Source of the DNA: Marinicrinis sediminis
Lineage (GTDB): Bacteria; Bacillota; Bacilli; Paenibacillales; KCTC-33676
Direction of reading: 5' to 3'
DNA length: 64,000 nt
Assembly (NCBI RefSeq): GCF_042685085.1
Contig: NZ_JBHUMM010000010.1
Coordinates: forward strand, 124,001 to 188,000
Shown here: piece by piece, positions 1 to 7,735 of the stretch
Numbering within the stretch: position 1 is the first letter of the stretch
Layout of the letters: the number at the start of each line of letters is the position of its first letter
The notes under the pieces: model-generated
What the model was told of the DNA's origin: nothing
Seen by the model: only the letters and a program-made list of their open reading frames with translations
Database searches by the model: none
Program-made: the position numbers and the translations under genes

Positions 1-1678
1 AGTAGTTGATCCATTCATACAGCTCGTCCACTTCATTCAGGTGCTGCTCGCTTTCCCAGGAAATGCGATGCTGGGCGAGCCATTGATGATAGCCGCTTGT
101 TCCGAGTCCGACCGCCCGATATTTCTGGTTGGTCATTTCAGCCTGAGGTACCGGATATTGATTCAGATCGATTACGTTGTCCATCATCCGCATCTGAATG
201 GTGACAACCCGCTCGATGTCTGCTTTCGTCTTCATCTTCCCCAGATTCAGGGAAGACAGATTGCAGACAACGAAATCGCCCCCTTTGATGGACGTCGTGA
301 TCATGCCATTTTCATGCTGCGTGGATACCAGCTCGGAGGGACTCATGTTCTGACAGATTTCTGTACACAGGTTGGAGCAATAGATCATGCCTTCATGCTT
401 GTTGGGATTGAGTCGGTTCACCGTATCCCGGAAGAACAGGAAAGGGGTTCCCGTCTCGAACGAGCTGGTGAGGATGCGTTTCATAATATCTATCGCTGGC
501 ACAGTCTCCCTGCTAATCGTCGGGTCCTGCACGCATTCCTCGTAACGCTGTTCCCATTGCGCTCCCCAACTGTCCTCGATGCTATAGCCTTTTATTTCCC
601 GTATCTCATGCGGATCGAACAAGTGCCAGTCTTCTCTGGCCTCGACTTTTTTCATGAACAAATCCGGGATGCAGACGCCTGGGAAGATATCATGCGCTTT
701 CATGCGGTCATCGCCGTTGTTGGTTTTCAGATTGAGAAAATCAAAAATATCTTTATGCCACACATCGAGATACACAGCTACGGCACCCGAACGAACACCC
801 AGCTGATCCACCGCTACTGCAGTATTGTTGAAATTCTTGATCCACGGAATTACACCGCCGGCTGCATGCTTGAAGCCGCGGATGGATGAGCCTCGGCTCC
901 GCACTTTGCCCATATAAATGCCCATACCGCCGCCCAGTTTGGACACCTGGGCAAAGCTGGAGTCCGTATGGTAAATGCCCCACAGATCATCCGGTACCGT
1001 ATCGATAAAGCAGCTGGACAATTGATGGAACGGCTTGCGGCTATTCGCAAGGGTAGGAGTGGCGACGGTCATTTCCAGTTGGCTCATCACGTCATAAAAT
1101 TGCTTCGCCCAATACACGCGATCCGTTTCCTTCATAGCCAGATGCATGGCCACGCCCATAAACATCTCCTGTGGAAGCTCCCAAACTTCGCCATCATAGC
1201 TGCGGATCAGGTAACGGTCACTTAGTGTCTTCAGTCCGATATAATTGAACAGGTAGTCACGTTCCGGTTTCACATAGCTGCCCAGCTCTTCGATTTCTTT
1301 TCTCGTATAGTGCTGCAGGATATAGCCTCCGTACAGGCCGGCTTCGGTCAGTTCAACAATGAGGTCATAGAGCGAGCCATAGCCGAGATGCTCATATCTC
1401 CTACGTAAAGCCGCATCTCTGTACAGGTCATAGACGAGCAGTCTAGCTGCCACGTACTGCCAGTCTGGCGTTTCGATGGATGTCTTCTCAACGGCAAGTC
1501 GGATCAGAATTTTTTGAAGCTCGGCTGTTTTCATTTCATTGCGGAAATACGGCAAAATCGCCGTCTCCAGTTCAATCGGATCACAAGCGGAATAAGGCTC
1601 GCAGGCAAAGTCAATGACGTTTTTCAGTTTGGAAAAGGTTAGTTCTTCCGTCGTACCATCTCGTTTTAATAGTTTCAT
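1..1678 (-). CDS. nrdA: Class Ia ribonucleoside-diphosphate reductase large subunit, 5' part only
   Basis: The gene runs off the left edge of the window; about 559 codons of the N-terminal part are present. It reduces ribonucleoside diphosphates to deoxy forms in the cytoplasm with a small radical subunit (NrdB), which would lie outside the window. Residues 1-90 look like an ATP-cone allosteric domain (begins MKLLKRDGTTEELTF), which favours class Ia (NrdA) over NrdE. The body has the substrate-loop region (ATPTLANS, then QLSSCF) and the active-site motif SNLCTEICQN, with the Asn-Leu-Cys-x-Glu arrangement of class I enzymes. The ATG at 1678 has an AAAGGAG ribosome binding site 6-8 nt upstream. 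The leader holds a cobalamin riboswitch and terminator, and the promoter holds two NrdR boxes. Confidence 0.95.
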   Translation of the reverse strand, partial: MKLLKRDGTTEELTFSKLKNVIDFACEPYSACDPIELETAILPYFRNEMKTAELQKILIRLAVEKTSIETPDWQYVAARLLVYDLYRDAALRRRYEHLGYGSLYDLIVELTEAGLYGGYILQHYTRKEIEELGSYVKPERDYLFNYIGLKTLSDRYLIRSYDGEVWELPQEMFMGVAMHLAMKETDRVYWAKQFYDVMSQLEMTVATPTLANSRKPFHQLSSCFIDTVPDDLWGIYHTDSSFAQVSKLGGGMGIYMGKVRSRGSSIRGFKHAAGGVIPWIKNFNNTAVAVDQLGVRSGAVAVYLDVWHKDIFDFLNLKTNNGDDRMKAHDIFPGVCIPDLFMKKVEAREDWHLFDPHEIREIKGYSIEDSWGAQWEQRYEECVQDPTISRETVPAIDIMKRILTSSFETGTPFLFFRDTVNRLNPNKHEGMIYCSNLCTEICQNMSPSELVSTQHENGMITTSIKGGDFVVCNLSSLNLGKMKTKADIERVVTIQMRMMDNVIDLNQYPVPQAEMTNQKYRAVGLGTSGYHQWLAQHRISWESEQHLNEVDELYEWINY

Positions 1679-1716
1679 GCGGATGCTCCTTTGCTGTTTA
1701 AGGTTATTTCAGGCAT

Positions 1717-1754
1717 AAAAAAAAGCATTTTTACGAAAAACGTAAAAATGCTTT
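1717..1754 (-). terminator. Riboswitch-linked rho-independent terminator upstream of nrdA
   Basis: Read on the minus strand, a 14-bp perfect stem (1741-1754 pairs with 1722-1735, loop 1736-1740) runs into a U tract (1717-1724). It lies between the cobalamin aptamer and the nrdA ribosome binding site, so it is the likely expression platform: transcription would stop here when cobalamin is bound. Confidence 0.9.
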
Positions 1755-1819
1755 ACAGGGAACAGATCCGGTGTCCTTGCAAAACACCTCCCTATCTCCC
1801 GTAGGTATATCAGTGTTGA

Positions 1820-2075
1820 CAGAACAGGCAGGTCTCCTGACTTCAGCTGGATCACCAGAATCGTTCGTGATCCGTCTATTCCGGCTCGAAATGGAATAAA
1901 CTTGAAAAGACGCCTTCCCAGTCATGCAGAAATGGATTGGACTAGTGGCCGATTGTCTTTTCACTCAGCTGTTACAGTGGCGGGACCGTGCTGGAATTGC
2001 ACCAGCTTCCCTATTATGCGGCAGCGACAAAGAATAAAGTTGCGTAAAGATCGTGTCGCTGTAGCACCTGTTCCC
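1820..2075 (-). promoter_or_regulatory. Cobalamin (adenosylcobalamin) riboswitch
   Basis: On the minus strand the leader carries the conserved cobalamin-riboswitch core: AATAGGGAA, then GGTGCAATTCCAGCACGG and CCCGCCACTGTAA, and further on the B12 box GAAGTCAGGAGACCTGCC. The outer helix P1 is formed by AACAGG (near 2067-2072) and CCTGTT (near 1822-1827). The first P1 strand, GGGAACAG (complement of 2068-2075), is also an exact 8-nt complement of CTGTTCCC (complement of 1758-1765) just before the terminator, so a competing pairing is possible. Position and orientation place nrdA under its control. Confidence 0.93.
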
Positions 2076-2076
2076 A

Positions 2077-2117
2077 CAATATATAGTTGTTGTATGTAAA
2101 GATATAACAATATATAG
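2077..2117. promoter_or_regulatory. Two tandem NrdR boxes
   Basis: The 10-bp core CAATATATAG occurs at 2077-2086 and again at 2108-2117, exactly 31 bp apart. It matches the core of the NrdR box (C-w-A-t-A-T-a-T-w-G), and 31-32 bp spacing (three helical turns) is the known arrangement for NrdR binding at ribonucleotide reductase promoters. The boxes overlap the promoter of the nrdA transcript, so repression by NrdR-dATP is expected. Confidence 0.87.
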
Positions 2118-2127
2118 GGGTTGTCAA
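2099..2127 (-). promoter_or_regulatory. Probable promoter of the riboswitch-nrdA transcript
   Basis: On the minus strand a consensus -35 TTGACA (complement of 2122-2127) is followed after about 15 nt by TATATC (around 2101-2106), or after 17 nt by TATCTT. One NrdR box lies between the -35 and -10 hexamers and the other near the start site. Confidence 0.65.
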
Positions 2128-2259
2128 TGTGTAATTGCAAAGATTCGTCACATTTGAATTCGGGTAAGGGATGAAATAATGAGCAGAATCCCATACAATA
2201 AGAATAAGGAAATCACGTAAACATGAACCGACTTTCAGCTGAATAGAGAGGGGAAGAAC

Positions 2260-2661
2260 ATGGACAAGTATTTTACGCTTCAGGAAGCAGAACAATTGCT
2301 GCCACTCCTGAAAAAGGAAATTCATTCTCTTCAGCAACTGCAGCAAAGCTTAAAGGAAAAAGCAGAATATTTACATGAACTTAAAGATCAGCAAGCAGAG
2401 GATGGAGCGATATTCCAGACGGAAAGTGAACTGGAATTTATTCAGCTGCAGGCGAAGCTGCATATTCAAAATATTCATCGCCAGGGTGTCTGGCTGAAGA
2501 GTGTCGAATTCGGATTGCTTGATTTTCCTTCTATGCTCGATGGTGAAGAGGTGCTGCTTTGCTGGAAGCAAGGGGAGGACGAGATTCGCTATTATCACGC
2601 CATTGACAGCGGATTTATGGGCCGCATCCCGATTGAGAAGGATCAGGACTTCTCCTCGTAA
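2260..2661 (+). CDS. DUF2203 family protein
   Basis: A 133-residue cytoplasmic protein, start ATG with GAGAGGGGAAG ribosome binding site. It begins MDKYFTLQEAEQLLPLL, a pattern typical of the DUF2203 family, followed by a predicted amphipathic helix or coiled coil (residues 15-75) and a conserved C-terminal part with WLKSVEFGLLDFPS and VLLCWKQGE. The family has no firm function and is sometimes misnamed a DivIVA protein. It sits alone between the divergent nrdA leader and the glycosylase gene. Confidence 0.8.
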   Translation: MDKYFTLQEAEQLLPLLKKEIHSLQQLQQSLKEKAEYLHELKDQQAEDGAIFQTESELEFIQLQAKLHIQNIHRQGVWLKSVEFGLLDFPSMLDGEEVLLCWKQGEDEIRYYHAIDSGFMGRIPIEKDQDFSS

Positions 2662-2701
2662 AGATGCGTAGAGGTGCGTAAAAATGCGTAGAGATGCGGA
2701 C
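2662..2701 (+). repeat. 10-bp tandem repeat, four imperfect copies
   Basis: Directly after the DUF2203 stop codon a decamer of the form AGATGCGTAG occurs four times (agatgcgtag, aggtgcgtaa, aaatgcgtag, agatgcggac). A looser purine-rich run with AGATGCAAGAA and AGATGTAAAA follows to about 2767. No hairpin or gene is seen here. Confidence 0.7.
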
Positions 2702-2803
2702 CTGTCTAAAAGTAGGTTGCAGAGGAAAAATGCAAAAAAGAGATGCAAGAAAGAGATGTAAAAAGAATTGGAAGAGCGATGTCGGGATGAAAGCAGGATA
2801 GGC

Positions 2804-3448
2804 ATGAAAGAAAATGAGAAATTGCAAGTGGGAAAAGAGGAAGTGCAAGCGGGAACAAGCGATCTTGCCGTCGATCAGCGGCGATGTGACTGGGTGACGA
2901 AGGAACCGCTGTATATCCGGTACCATGATGAGGAGTGGGGCGTTCCGGTTTATGATGATCAGAAATTGTTCGAAATGATCATCCTGGAGGGAGCTCAGGC
3001 TGGGCTTAGCTGGTGGACCATCCTGCAAAAGCGGGCGCACTATCGCCACGTTTTTGATCAGTTTGACCCGCACAAGGTGGCAGCATATGGATCAGACAAA
3101 CTGGAAGCGCTGCTGCAAGATCGCGGTATCGTGCGGAATCGGCTGAAAATTCAGGCGGCGGTGACGAACGCTCAGGCATGCCTCGCTATTCAAGACAAGC
3201 ACGGCAGTTTGACGGACTATTTGTGGTCGTTCACAGGCGGGAAACCGATTCAGAACAGTTGGTCCTCGATGTCCGAGGTGCCGGTGACCACACCCCAATC
3301 TGACGCCATGAGCAAGGCTCTCAAGAAAGCTGGCTTCAAATTTGTAGGCTCCACCATCTGTTATTCGTTTATGCAGGCTGTGGGGATGGTTAATGACCAT
3401 CTGGTTCACTGTTGTCGATATGAGAAAGTAAGGGATCTGAGCCGCTGA
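2804..3448 (+). CDS. tag: DNA-3-methyladenine glycosylase I
   Basis: TAG-family glycosylase that removes 3-methyladenine from alkylated DNA (base excision repair). The start of the domain, RCDWVTKEPLYIRYHDEEWG, is diagnostic, with the conserved Cys (zinc), the following Trp, and later EGAQAGLSWWTIL, the Glu-containing base-pocket region. The C-terminal FVGSTICYSFMQAVGMVNDH and HCCRYEKV supply the His and Cys zinc ligands. The ATG at 2804 gives 214 residues, about 25 more at the N terminus than a typical family member; a TTG at 2768 would add 12 more. The N-terminal extension is charged and looks unstructured. Confidence 0.93.
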   Translation: MKENEKLQVGKEEVQAGTSDLAVDQRRCDWVTKEPLYIRYHDEEWGVPVYDDQKLFEMIILEGAQAGLSWWTILQKRAHYRHVFDQFDPHKVAAYGSDKLEALLQDRGIVRNRLKIQAAVTNAQACLAIQDKHGSLTDYLWSFTGGKPIQNSWSSMSEVPVTTPQSDAMSKALKKAGFKFVGSTICYSFMQAVGMVNDHLVHCCRYEKVRDLSR

Positions 3449-3723
3449 ATGGGGCAAGGTCCCTTTATAGGTTGTTTCCATATGGATTTCTGTTTGTGTC
3501 TGTTTCATTTTGCAGGATACTTGTATATCTGAAACCCGCTATGTCTGACCGCTATTATCATATAAATTAATACGTTAGTTCAAATTATTAAAATCATATA
3601 ACAAGGTTTATATGAAAATTATAGTAAGAGGATTTGTTCATACACATGTGCAATCTTTAACTTAATTTTAGGAGGGTGAAGCGTGACTATACCGAAAAAG
3701 TAGGGAATAAATCTGATTCGAGG

Positions 3724-5511
3724 ATGAAGAACATGTCCATACATAAGCAACCGGAACACAAGGCTTCTGTCGTGTCTCAGGCAGGCAAGCAGGGTCTCCA
3801 TCACAGCCGCACAGGCGGGCATCACGATCAGGAGATGTCTGCCGTAGCTGCTCCTGCTCTCGGGATGCATGCAGCTAAGGCGAATGTCCTCTCTATGCAA
3901 CGTGCGGTTGGCAATCAGGCGATTCAGCACATGCTCCGCACATCAGCTCACACTCACCCGCATGTGTCGCTTCGTTCCGTTGTACAGAGACAGCCGAATG
4001 AACGCACTGCGGATGATACAGACGCTGTTTTACCGGAGGATGAGGTAGGAGAAGCGAATCTGTACGCTGCAGCTGCAAGGGAGGAAGCAGATGAGGGGCT
4101 GCCCGAAGATGGGCCAGCGGAAGTTAATTTGGCTGCAGCGGCTGCGAGAGAAGCAAGAGGATCGGGTGATGAGCTGCCAGAGGATGGACCTGCCGAGCGT
4201 AATTTGGCTGCAGCCGCAGAACGGGAAGACGCGCCCCCTTCCAATAGGACGGTTCTGCATGAGCTGGGGTTCGGCGCTTACTATGATTGGCTGAAATATA
4301 AGGCGAATAAACAGGAGAAAACGGACTTGTTCAGTTTTTTCGACAAGCTGTCACCTGCCGAGCAGGTAGAAGCGATCAAGTTGATGGCAGGTTCGGATGC
4401 ACCGGATTTCAGCAAGTTTACGGATAACATGTCTACACGTTCGAAGCTGGTTAAACGCGTGAATTGGGACAAGTTCTCCGAGGATTGCCGTAAAGCGAAG
4501 AGCATGCGGACAGAAAATTACAACGAAGACGGCTACATGGATCAAGCCTATTATGCTGGAGTGGGCGCCTCTGCCGGTGCAGCTGCGGCCAAGGGAACGG
4601 CCAATGCGATCGGTCAGGCAGGAGACAGCGGTGCGACGTCTTTTGTCTCCCATGTTGCACCAGGGGCTGCTGCCCTGGGCGCGGTTGCTTCCGGTCTTCA
4701 AGTAGCCAACGGAGTTCGTGGGGTAATGGAGGAAGGTGTGGGTTCCTATGACACCATGCATCAAGTGGCGGAAATAGATGCAGGTCTGGCAGATATGACT
4801 CGTTCTACCGCGCAATCCGTAGAAACTGGACGTGCGCTCGCGGGCAAAACGGCTGCTTCTGCTGCAACCACCGTAGCGGGAGTAGCGGGTGTTGTGGGCG
4901 GTGCATATTATTTAGCGGACGGTGTAGCGGGTACGGCTATCCATCATGGACGCAAACAGGCGTTGGAAGGCATAGCGGAGCGGGCGGGAAGTGATGGGCA
5001 ACTGGAAACTGCCGCGCGTCTGGGTGCGGATACGCAGACGCTAAACCGCAACAAGAGTGCGGCGACAGCCGTGAAGGGTGCAGGGATGATTGTAGGAGGG
5101 GCTTTGCTGCTGGCAGGCTCTGGTCCGATCGGCTGGATTCTTCTCGGTGCCGCCGGCGTGGTAGGCGGAGCCGCAGCGGTGTACAAGTTCTGGAAGAAAC
5201 GCTCCCGCAAAGAGGGTGTGGTGGAAAGGTATTTGGATGTAGAGAATCATATGCAGCAGCAGGGACTGGATGACAAGAACAAAGAGCAGCGCAAGCAGGT
5301 TCGTGAATCATTGATGCAACAAAACGGCTTCAACAGTGTAGCCCAATGCTATAATCATATTGTGACCGATCTGGCCCATGCGATTTATGAAAAGGGTGTA
5401 CGTGGTGATGATGCAGAATACATGTCGCTGATCGAGAATATAGGTTTGGAAAGAAATGCGGAGCAGCAACAGCCGAAACCGGAGATGATCGCCAAAAAGC
5501 TGCATACGTAG
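3724..5511 (+). CDS. Large protein with LQR/GNQA motif, acidic Ala repeats and hydrophobic glycine-rich core; possible injection-system cargo or toxin
   Basis: About 595 residues, no signal peptide. Near the N terminus is ANVLSMQRAVGNQAIQHML, resembling the LQR-x-x-GNQA motif of DUF4157-type proteins encoded with extracellular contractile injection systems. Three imperfect repeats follow (pattern LPEDGPAEVNLAAAAARE). A folded region with WLKYKANKQEKTDLFSFFDK comes next, then about 250 Ala/Gly-rich residues with several long hydrophobic stretches (for example AGMIVGGALLLAGSGPIGW) that could insert in membranes, and a charged helical C terminus. Start choice is uncertain: the strong AGGAGG (3670-3675) points to a GTG at 3683 in another frame, a GTG at 3676 is in frame but too close, and ATGs at 3724 and 3733 are in frame. 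The next gene begins 45 bp downstream. Function is inference only. Confidence 0.6.
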   Translation: MKNMSIHKQPEHKASVVSQAGKQGLHHSRTGGHHDQEMSAVAAPALGMHAAKANVLSMQRAVGNQAIQHMLRTSAHTHPHVSLRSVVQRQPNERTADDTDAVLPEDEVGEANLYAAAAREEADEGLPEDGPAEVNLAAAAAREARGSGDELPEDGPAERNLAAAAEREDAPPSNRTVLHELGFGAYYDWLKYKANKQEKTDLFSFFDKLSPAEQVEAIKLMAGSDAPDFSKFTDNMSTRSKLVKRVNWDKFSEDCRKAKSMRTENYNEDGYMDQAYYAGVGASAGAAAAKGTANAIGQAGDSGATSFVSHVAPGAAALGAVASGLQVANGVRGVMEEGVGSYDTMHQVAEIDAGLADMTRSTAQSVETGRALAGKTAASAATTVAGVAGVVGGAYYLADGVAGTAIHHGRKQALEGIAERAGSDGQLETAARLGADTQTLNRNKSAATAVKGAGMIVGGALLLAGSGPIGWILLGAAGVVGGAAAVYKFWKKRSRKEGVVERYLDVENHMQQQGLDDKNKEQRKQVRESLMQQNGFNSVAQCYNHIVTDLAHAIYEKGVRGDDAEYMSLIENIGLERNAEQQQPKPEMIAKKLHT

Positions 5512-5556
5512 CAGATGAACCATATTCAGTGAACAAGACGTGAAAGGAGTGGAAGG

Positions 5557-6084
5557 ATGACAGGAACGGAAATGGAACGTATTTTACAGGGTTGTCAGGC
5601 CTTGTACGGGGAAGCGGGGATCCCGGTCAAAGTGGTGGAAGCGGATGAGCAATTTCCTTATGCCTCGTTGCTGGTGGCCTTTGACGGAATCGGAGAGCAG
5701 GAACGAAATATTCAACTGGATATATGCTTTTTGCCGAGTCTGCAGTCGTCAGATGAAGATCCCGTACAGTTGCTGCAAACCTTTGTTTCGATTTGTGAAG
5801 CACCTGGCGTGACCCTATCACCGGATATGCACCGCTTCATTCAGCTCCTGAATACGAACTTGCCTCTTGGCGCTTTTGGCTGGATGGAGGAAGCAGGCGT
5901 ACTCTTTTACAAGGCAAATACGATCATCGATACCGCTGTCGATCAAGCCCAAAATGTCAAAATGATGGATCGTCAAAATGGCCTCATCCTTCATATTCAC
6001 CAGCTGTTTATGGACGTGATACTCGATGTCTGGGAAGGGAATGCCAGCTATGAAGAAGCGAGAGAACGCACCCCTTTTACATGA
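5557..6084 (+). CDS. Possible YbjN-like small protein, candidate chaperone of the preceding gene product
   Basis: A 175-residue cytoplasmic protein, start ATG with AAAGGAGTGGAAGG ribosome binding site. The layout (helix with ILQGCQALYGEAGIPVKV, beta strands around ASLLVAFDGIGEQERNIQLD, then LLNTNLPLGAFGWMEEAG) resembles YbjN or type-III-secretion-chaperone-like folds, but no diagnostic motif is certain. It lies 45 bp behind the large LQR/GNQA protein and before a strong terminator, so the two are probably one operon. A chaperone or immunity role is a guess from context; otherwise an unrecognised protein. Confidence 0.5.
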   Translation: MTGTEMERILQGCQALYGEAGIPVKVVEADEQFPYASLLVAFDGIGEQERNIQLDICFLPSLQSSDEDPVQLLQTFVSICEAPGVTLSPDMHRFIQLLNTNLPLGAFGWMEEAGVLFYKANTIIDTAVDQAQNVKMMDRQNGLILHIHQLFMDVILDVWEGNASYEEARERTPFT

Positions 6085-6149
6085 GTGGACATGAACAGGG
6101 ACGATAAATGATGAGAAATGACTATAAATGAAACAGCTGGTGTATGACA

Positions 6150-6190
6150 AACGCCGAGATGCAGAGTGAACCCGCATCTCGGCGTTTTAT
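6150..6190 (+). terminator. Rho-independent terminator of the 3.7-6.1 kb operon
   Basis: A 13-bp perfect stem, AACGCCGAGATGC (6150-6162) with GCATCTCGGCGTT (6174-6186), is followed by TTTAT. It lies 65 bp after the stop of the plus-strand gene and before the convergent reductase gene. Confidence 0.9.
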
Positions 6191-6271
6191 GTGGAACAGG
6201 AGCAGCTGCTCCGCTGTACTCCGTTCAGTTGCGAAGATAGGTGTGCCATGGCCGAAGTAGGCTGATGAGAT

Positions 6272-7222
6272 TTAAGAGTGAGATGCTGAATCTGTATCCG
6301 AATTTGGCTTTGTCTGCTGAGGATGCTCGTCCCCGATATATTGCAGGGCTTCGACATTGGCCGCTACCTGCTCCGGCGTTTTGCATCCAGGGATCACGGT
6401 GGTGACGGCATCATGCTTCAGGCACCAGGCGAGCGCCCATTGCGCCATATTGATTCCCTCCGGCACTTCTGACTGCTGGATAGACTGCGCCTGCTCAATT
6501 TGCGACTGAACAAGCGCCTGATCTCGATGAGACCGCACATCGTTTGCAGCAAAAGTCGTCCCGGGCTTGTATTTCCCGCTTAGCAACCCGCTGGCGAGAG
6601 GAACCCGTGCCAGTACCCCGAGATTTTGCGCCATACAGGTAGGAAACACTTCGTCTTCAGGTCCACGGTCGAGTCGATTGTAGACGATTTGAATGACTTC
6701 AGCACCGACTTGCTCGGCTGCGTTCACCTGGTGCATGCTGTTCTGCTTATTGAGCGATATGCCAATGTGCTTAATTTTTCCCGCTTCCTTTTGCTTGCTT
6801 AACGCGGTCCATAATGCCTCATTATCGAAGGCATCGTCCGAGCCGGAGTGAAACTGATAGAGATCCACATAGTCGGTTTGCAGCGCTTTTAATGAATCGT
6901 CCAACTGCTTGATCATGGCTTCAGCTGAAAAATCATCTGTGCGGTCATACAGATCATGAAAAAAGTGTCCGAATTTAGTGGCTACGATCCAATCTTCACG
7001 ACGATCCTGTTTGAGGTATTGGCCAATCAACTGTTCAGATAAATGATCTCCGTAACATTCAGCGGTATCGATCAGGTTAATTCCGAGCTCTTTCCCCTTC
7101 GCTAAAATGGCGGCTGCTTCTGCAGCTGTATAATCCACTCCCCATTCACCGCCAAATTGCCAAGTACCGATTCCGATGACCGAAACGTCCATCCCCGTTT
7201 TTCCAAGCGTCCGATATTTCAT
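6272..7222 (-). CDS. Aldo/keto reductase
   Basis: A 316-residue NADPH-dependent oxidoreductase of the aldo/keto reductase superfamily (TIM barrel). It begins MKYRTLGKTGMDVSVIGIG, followed by INLIDTAECYGDHLSEQLIG with the catalytic Asp and Tyr, then WIVATKFGH (catalytic Lys) and YVDLYQFHSG (catalytic His region). The C-terminal part has AWCLKHDAVTTVIPGCKTPE, the coenzyme-binding segment. The ATG at 7222 has AAGGAGGGG 8 nt upstream. It is divergent from the tRNA-Gly gene. The physiological substrate cannot be told from sequence. Confidence 0.93.
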   Translation of the reverse strand: MKYRTLGKTGMDVSVIGIGTWQFGGEWGVDYTAAEAAAILAKGKELGINLIDTAECYGDHLSEQLIGQYLKQDRREDWIVATKFGHFFHDLYDRTDDFSAEAMIKQLDDSLKALQTDYVDLYQFHSGSDDAFDNEALWTALSKQKEAGKIKHIGISLNKQNSMHQVNAAEQVGAEVIQIVYNRLDRGPEDEVFPTCMAQNLGVLARVPLASGLLSGKYKPGTTFAANDVRSHRDQALVQSQIEQAQSIQQSEVPEGINMAQWALAWCLKHDAVTTVIPGCKTPEQVAANVEALQYIGDEHPQQTKPNSDTDSASHS

Positions 7223-7309
7223 CAAATGCCCCTCCTTTGCATATACATAAACATGGAACTTGCATTCAGTATAAAGAACCTGAAAGTGAATCTCAAACTC
7301 ATCATGGGC

Positions 7310-7338
7310 TTGCACGATCCTCCGATTCGTGATATATT
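7310..7338 (+). promoter_or_regulatory. Promoter of tRNA-Gly
   Basis: A TTGCAC -35 (7310-7315) and TATATT -10 (7333-7338) are separated by exactly 17 bp, placing transcription start about 25 nt before the mature tRNA. Confidence 0.7.
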
Positions 7339-7369
7339 ATTCAACGTTACAAAAAAACACAAGCCTCAT

Positions 7370-7440
7370 GCGGGTGTAGTTCAATGGTAGAACTCCAGCC
7401 TTCCAAGCTGGTAGCGTGGGTTCGATTCCCATCACCCGCT
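7370..7440 (+). tRNA. tRNA-Gly (anticodon UCC)
   Basis: The acceptor arm GCGGGTG (7370-7376) pairs with CACCCGC (7433-7439), discriminator U at 7440. The anticodon stem CCAGC/GCTGG encloses the loop CTTCCAA, giving anticodon UCC. The T arm GTGGG-TTCGATT-CCCAT is intact. The terminal CCA is not encoded. Confidence 0.97.
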
Positions 7441-7479
7441 TTTAGAAAAAAGAGCCGTCTGGCTCTTTTTTTGTTGGGT
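7425..7479 (+). repeat. 55-bp direct repeat, copy 1 (tRNA-Gly 3' end plus terminator)
   Basis: The last 16 bases of the tRNA gene and its terminator are repeated exactly at 7620-7674. A tRNA 3' end duplicated in direct orientation is the usual footprint of integration by a tyrosine recombinase, though only 140 bp lies between the copies. Confidence 0.95.
7444..7472 (+). terminator. Terminator of tRNA-Gly
   Basis: AAAAGAGCC and GGCTCTTTT form a stem with a GTCT loop, followed by a run of T. It is repeated exactly in the second copy at 7639-7667. Confidence 0.93.
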
Positions 7480-7619
7480 GAAGCGGATGAGAAGCCACGC
7501 CGGGTTCGACCAGCCGTGAAGACATCGAGGGAAAGTCAGAGTAGGCTGAGCGTCCGTTCCGACCGCTAGTGATAGGGATACATCATCGAACGAGCTTCTA
7601 TTCCATGGAGGAACGGAGT
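7480..7619. other. 140-bp segment between the tRNA-tail repeats
   Basis: No gene is visible. It is GC-richer than the flanks and contains no integrase, resolvase or recognisable hairpin. It may be the remnant of an excised or deleted element, or a copy of sequence that follows another tRNA gene. Confidence 0.5.
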
Positions 7620-7674
7620 ATTCCCATCACCCGCTTTTAGAAAAAAGAGCCGTCTGGCTCTTTTTTTGTTGGGT
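7620..7674 (+). repeat. 55-bp direct repeat, copy 2 (tRNA-Gly tail plus terminator)
   Basis: An exact copy of 7425-7479. It supplies a second terminator just before the LuxR-type regulator gene and would insulate that gene from tRNA transcription. Confidence 0.95.
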
Positions 7675-7735
7675 CGTCCCAATCTTTGATTGTCATGGTA
7701 CAATGAGGGAAAACGAAAGGTTTGGGGGAATAAGA

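Noticed and set aside
7425..7674. Integrated prophage or ICE at tRNA-Gly
   Set aside because: Only 140 bp lies between the repeats and there is no integrase; only a trace can be claimed.
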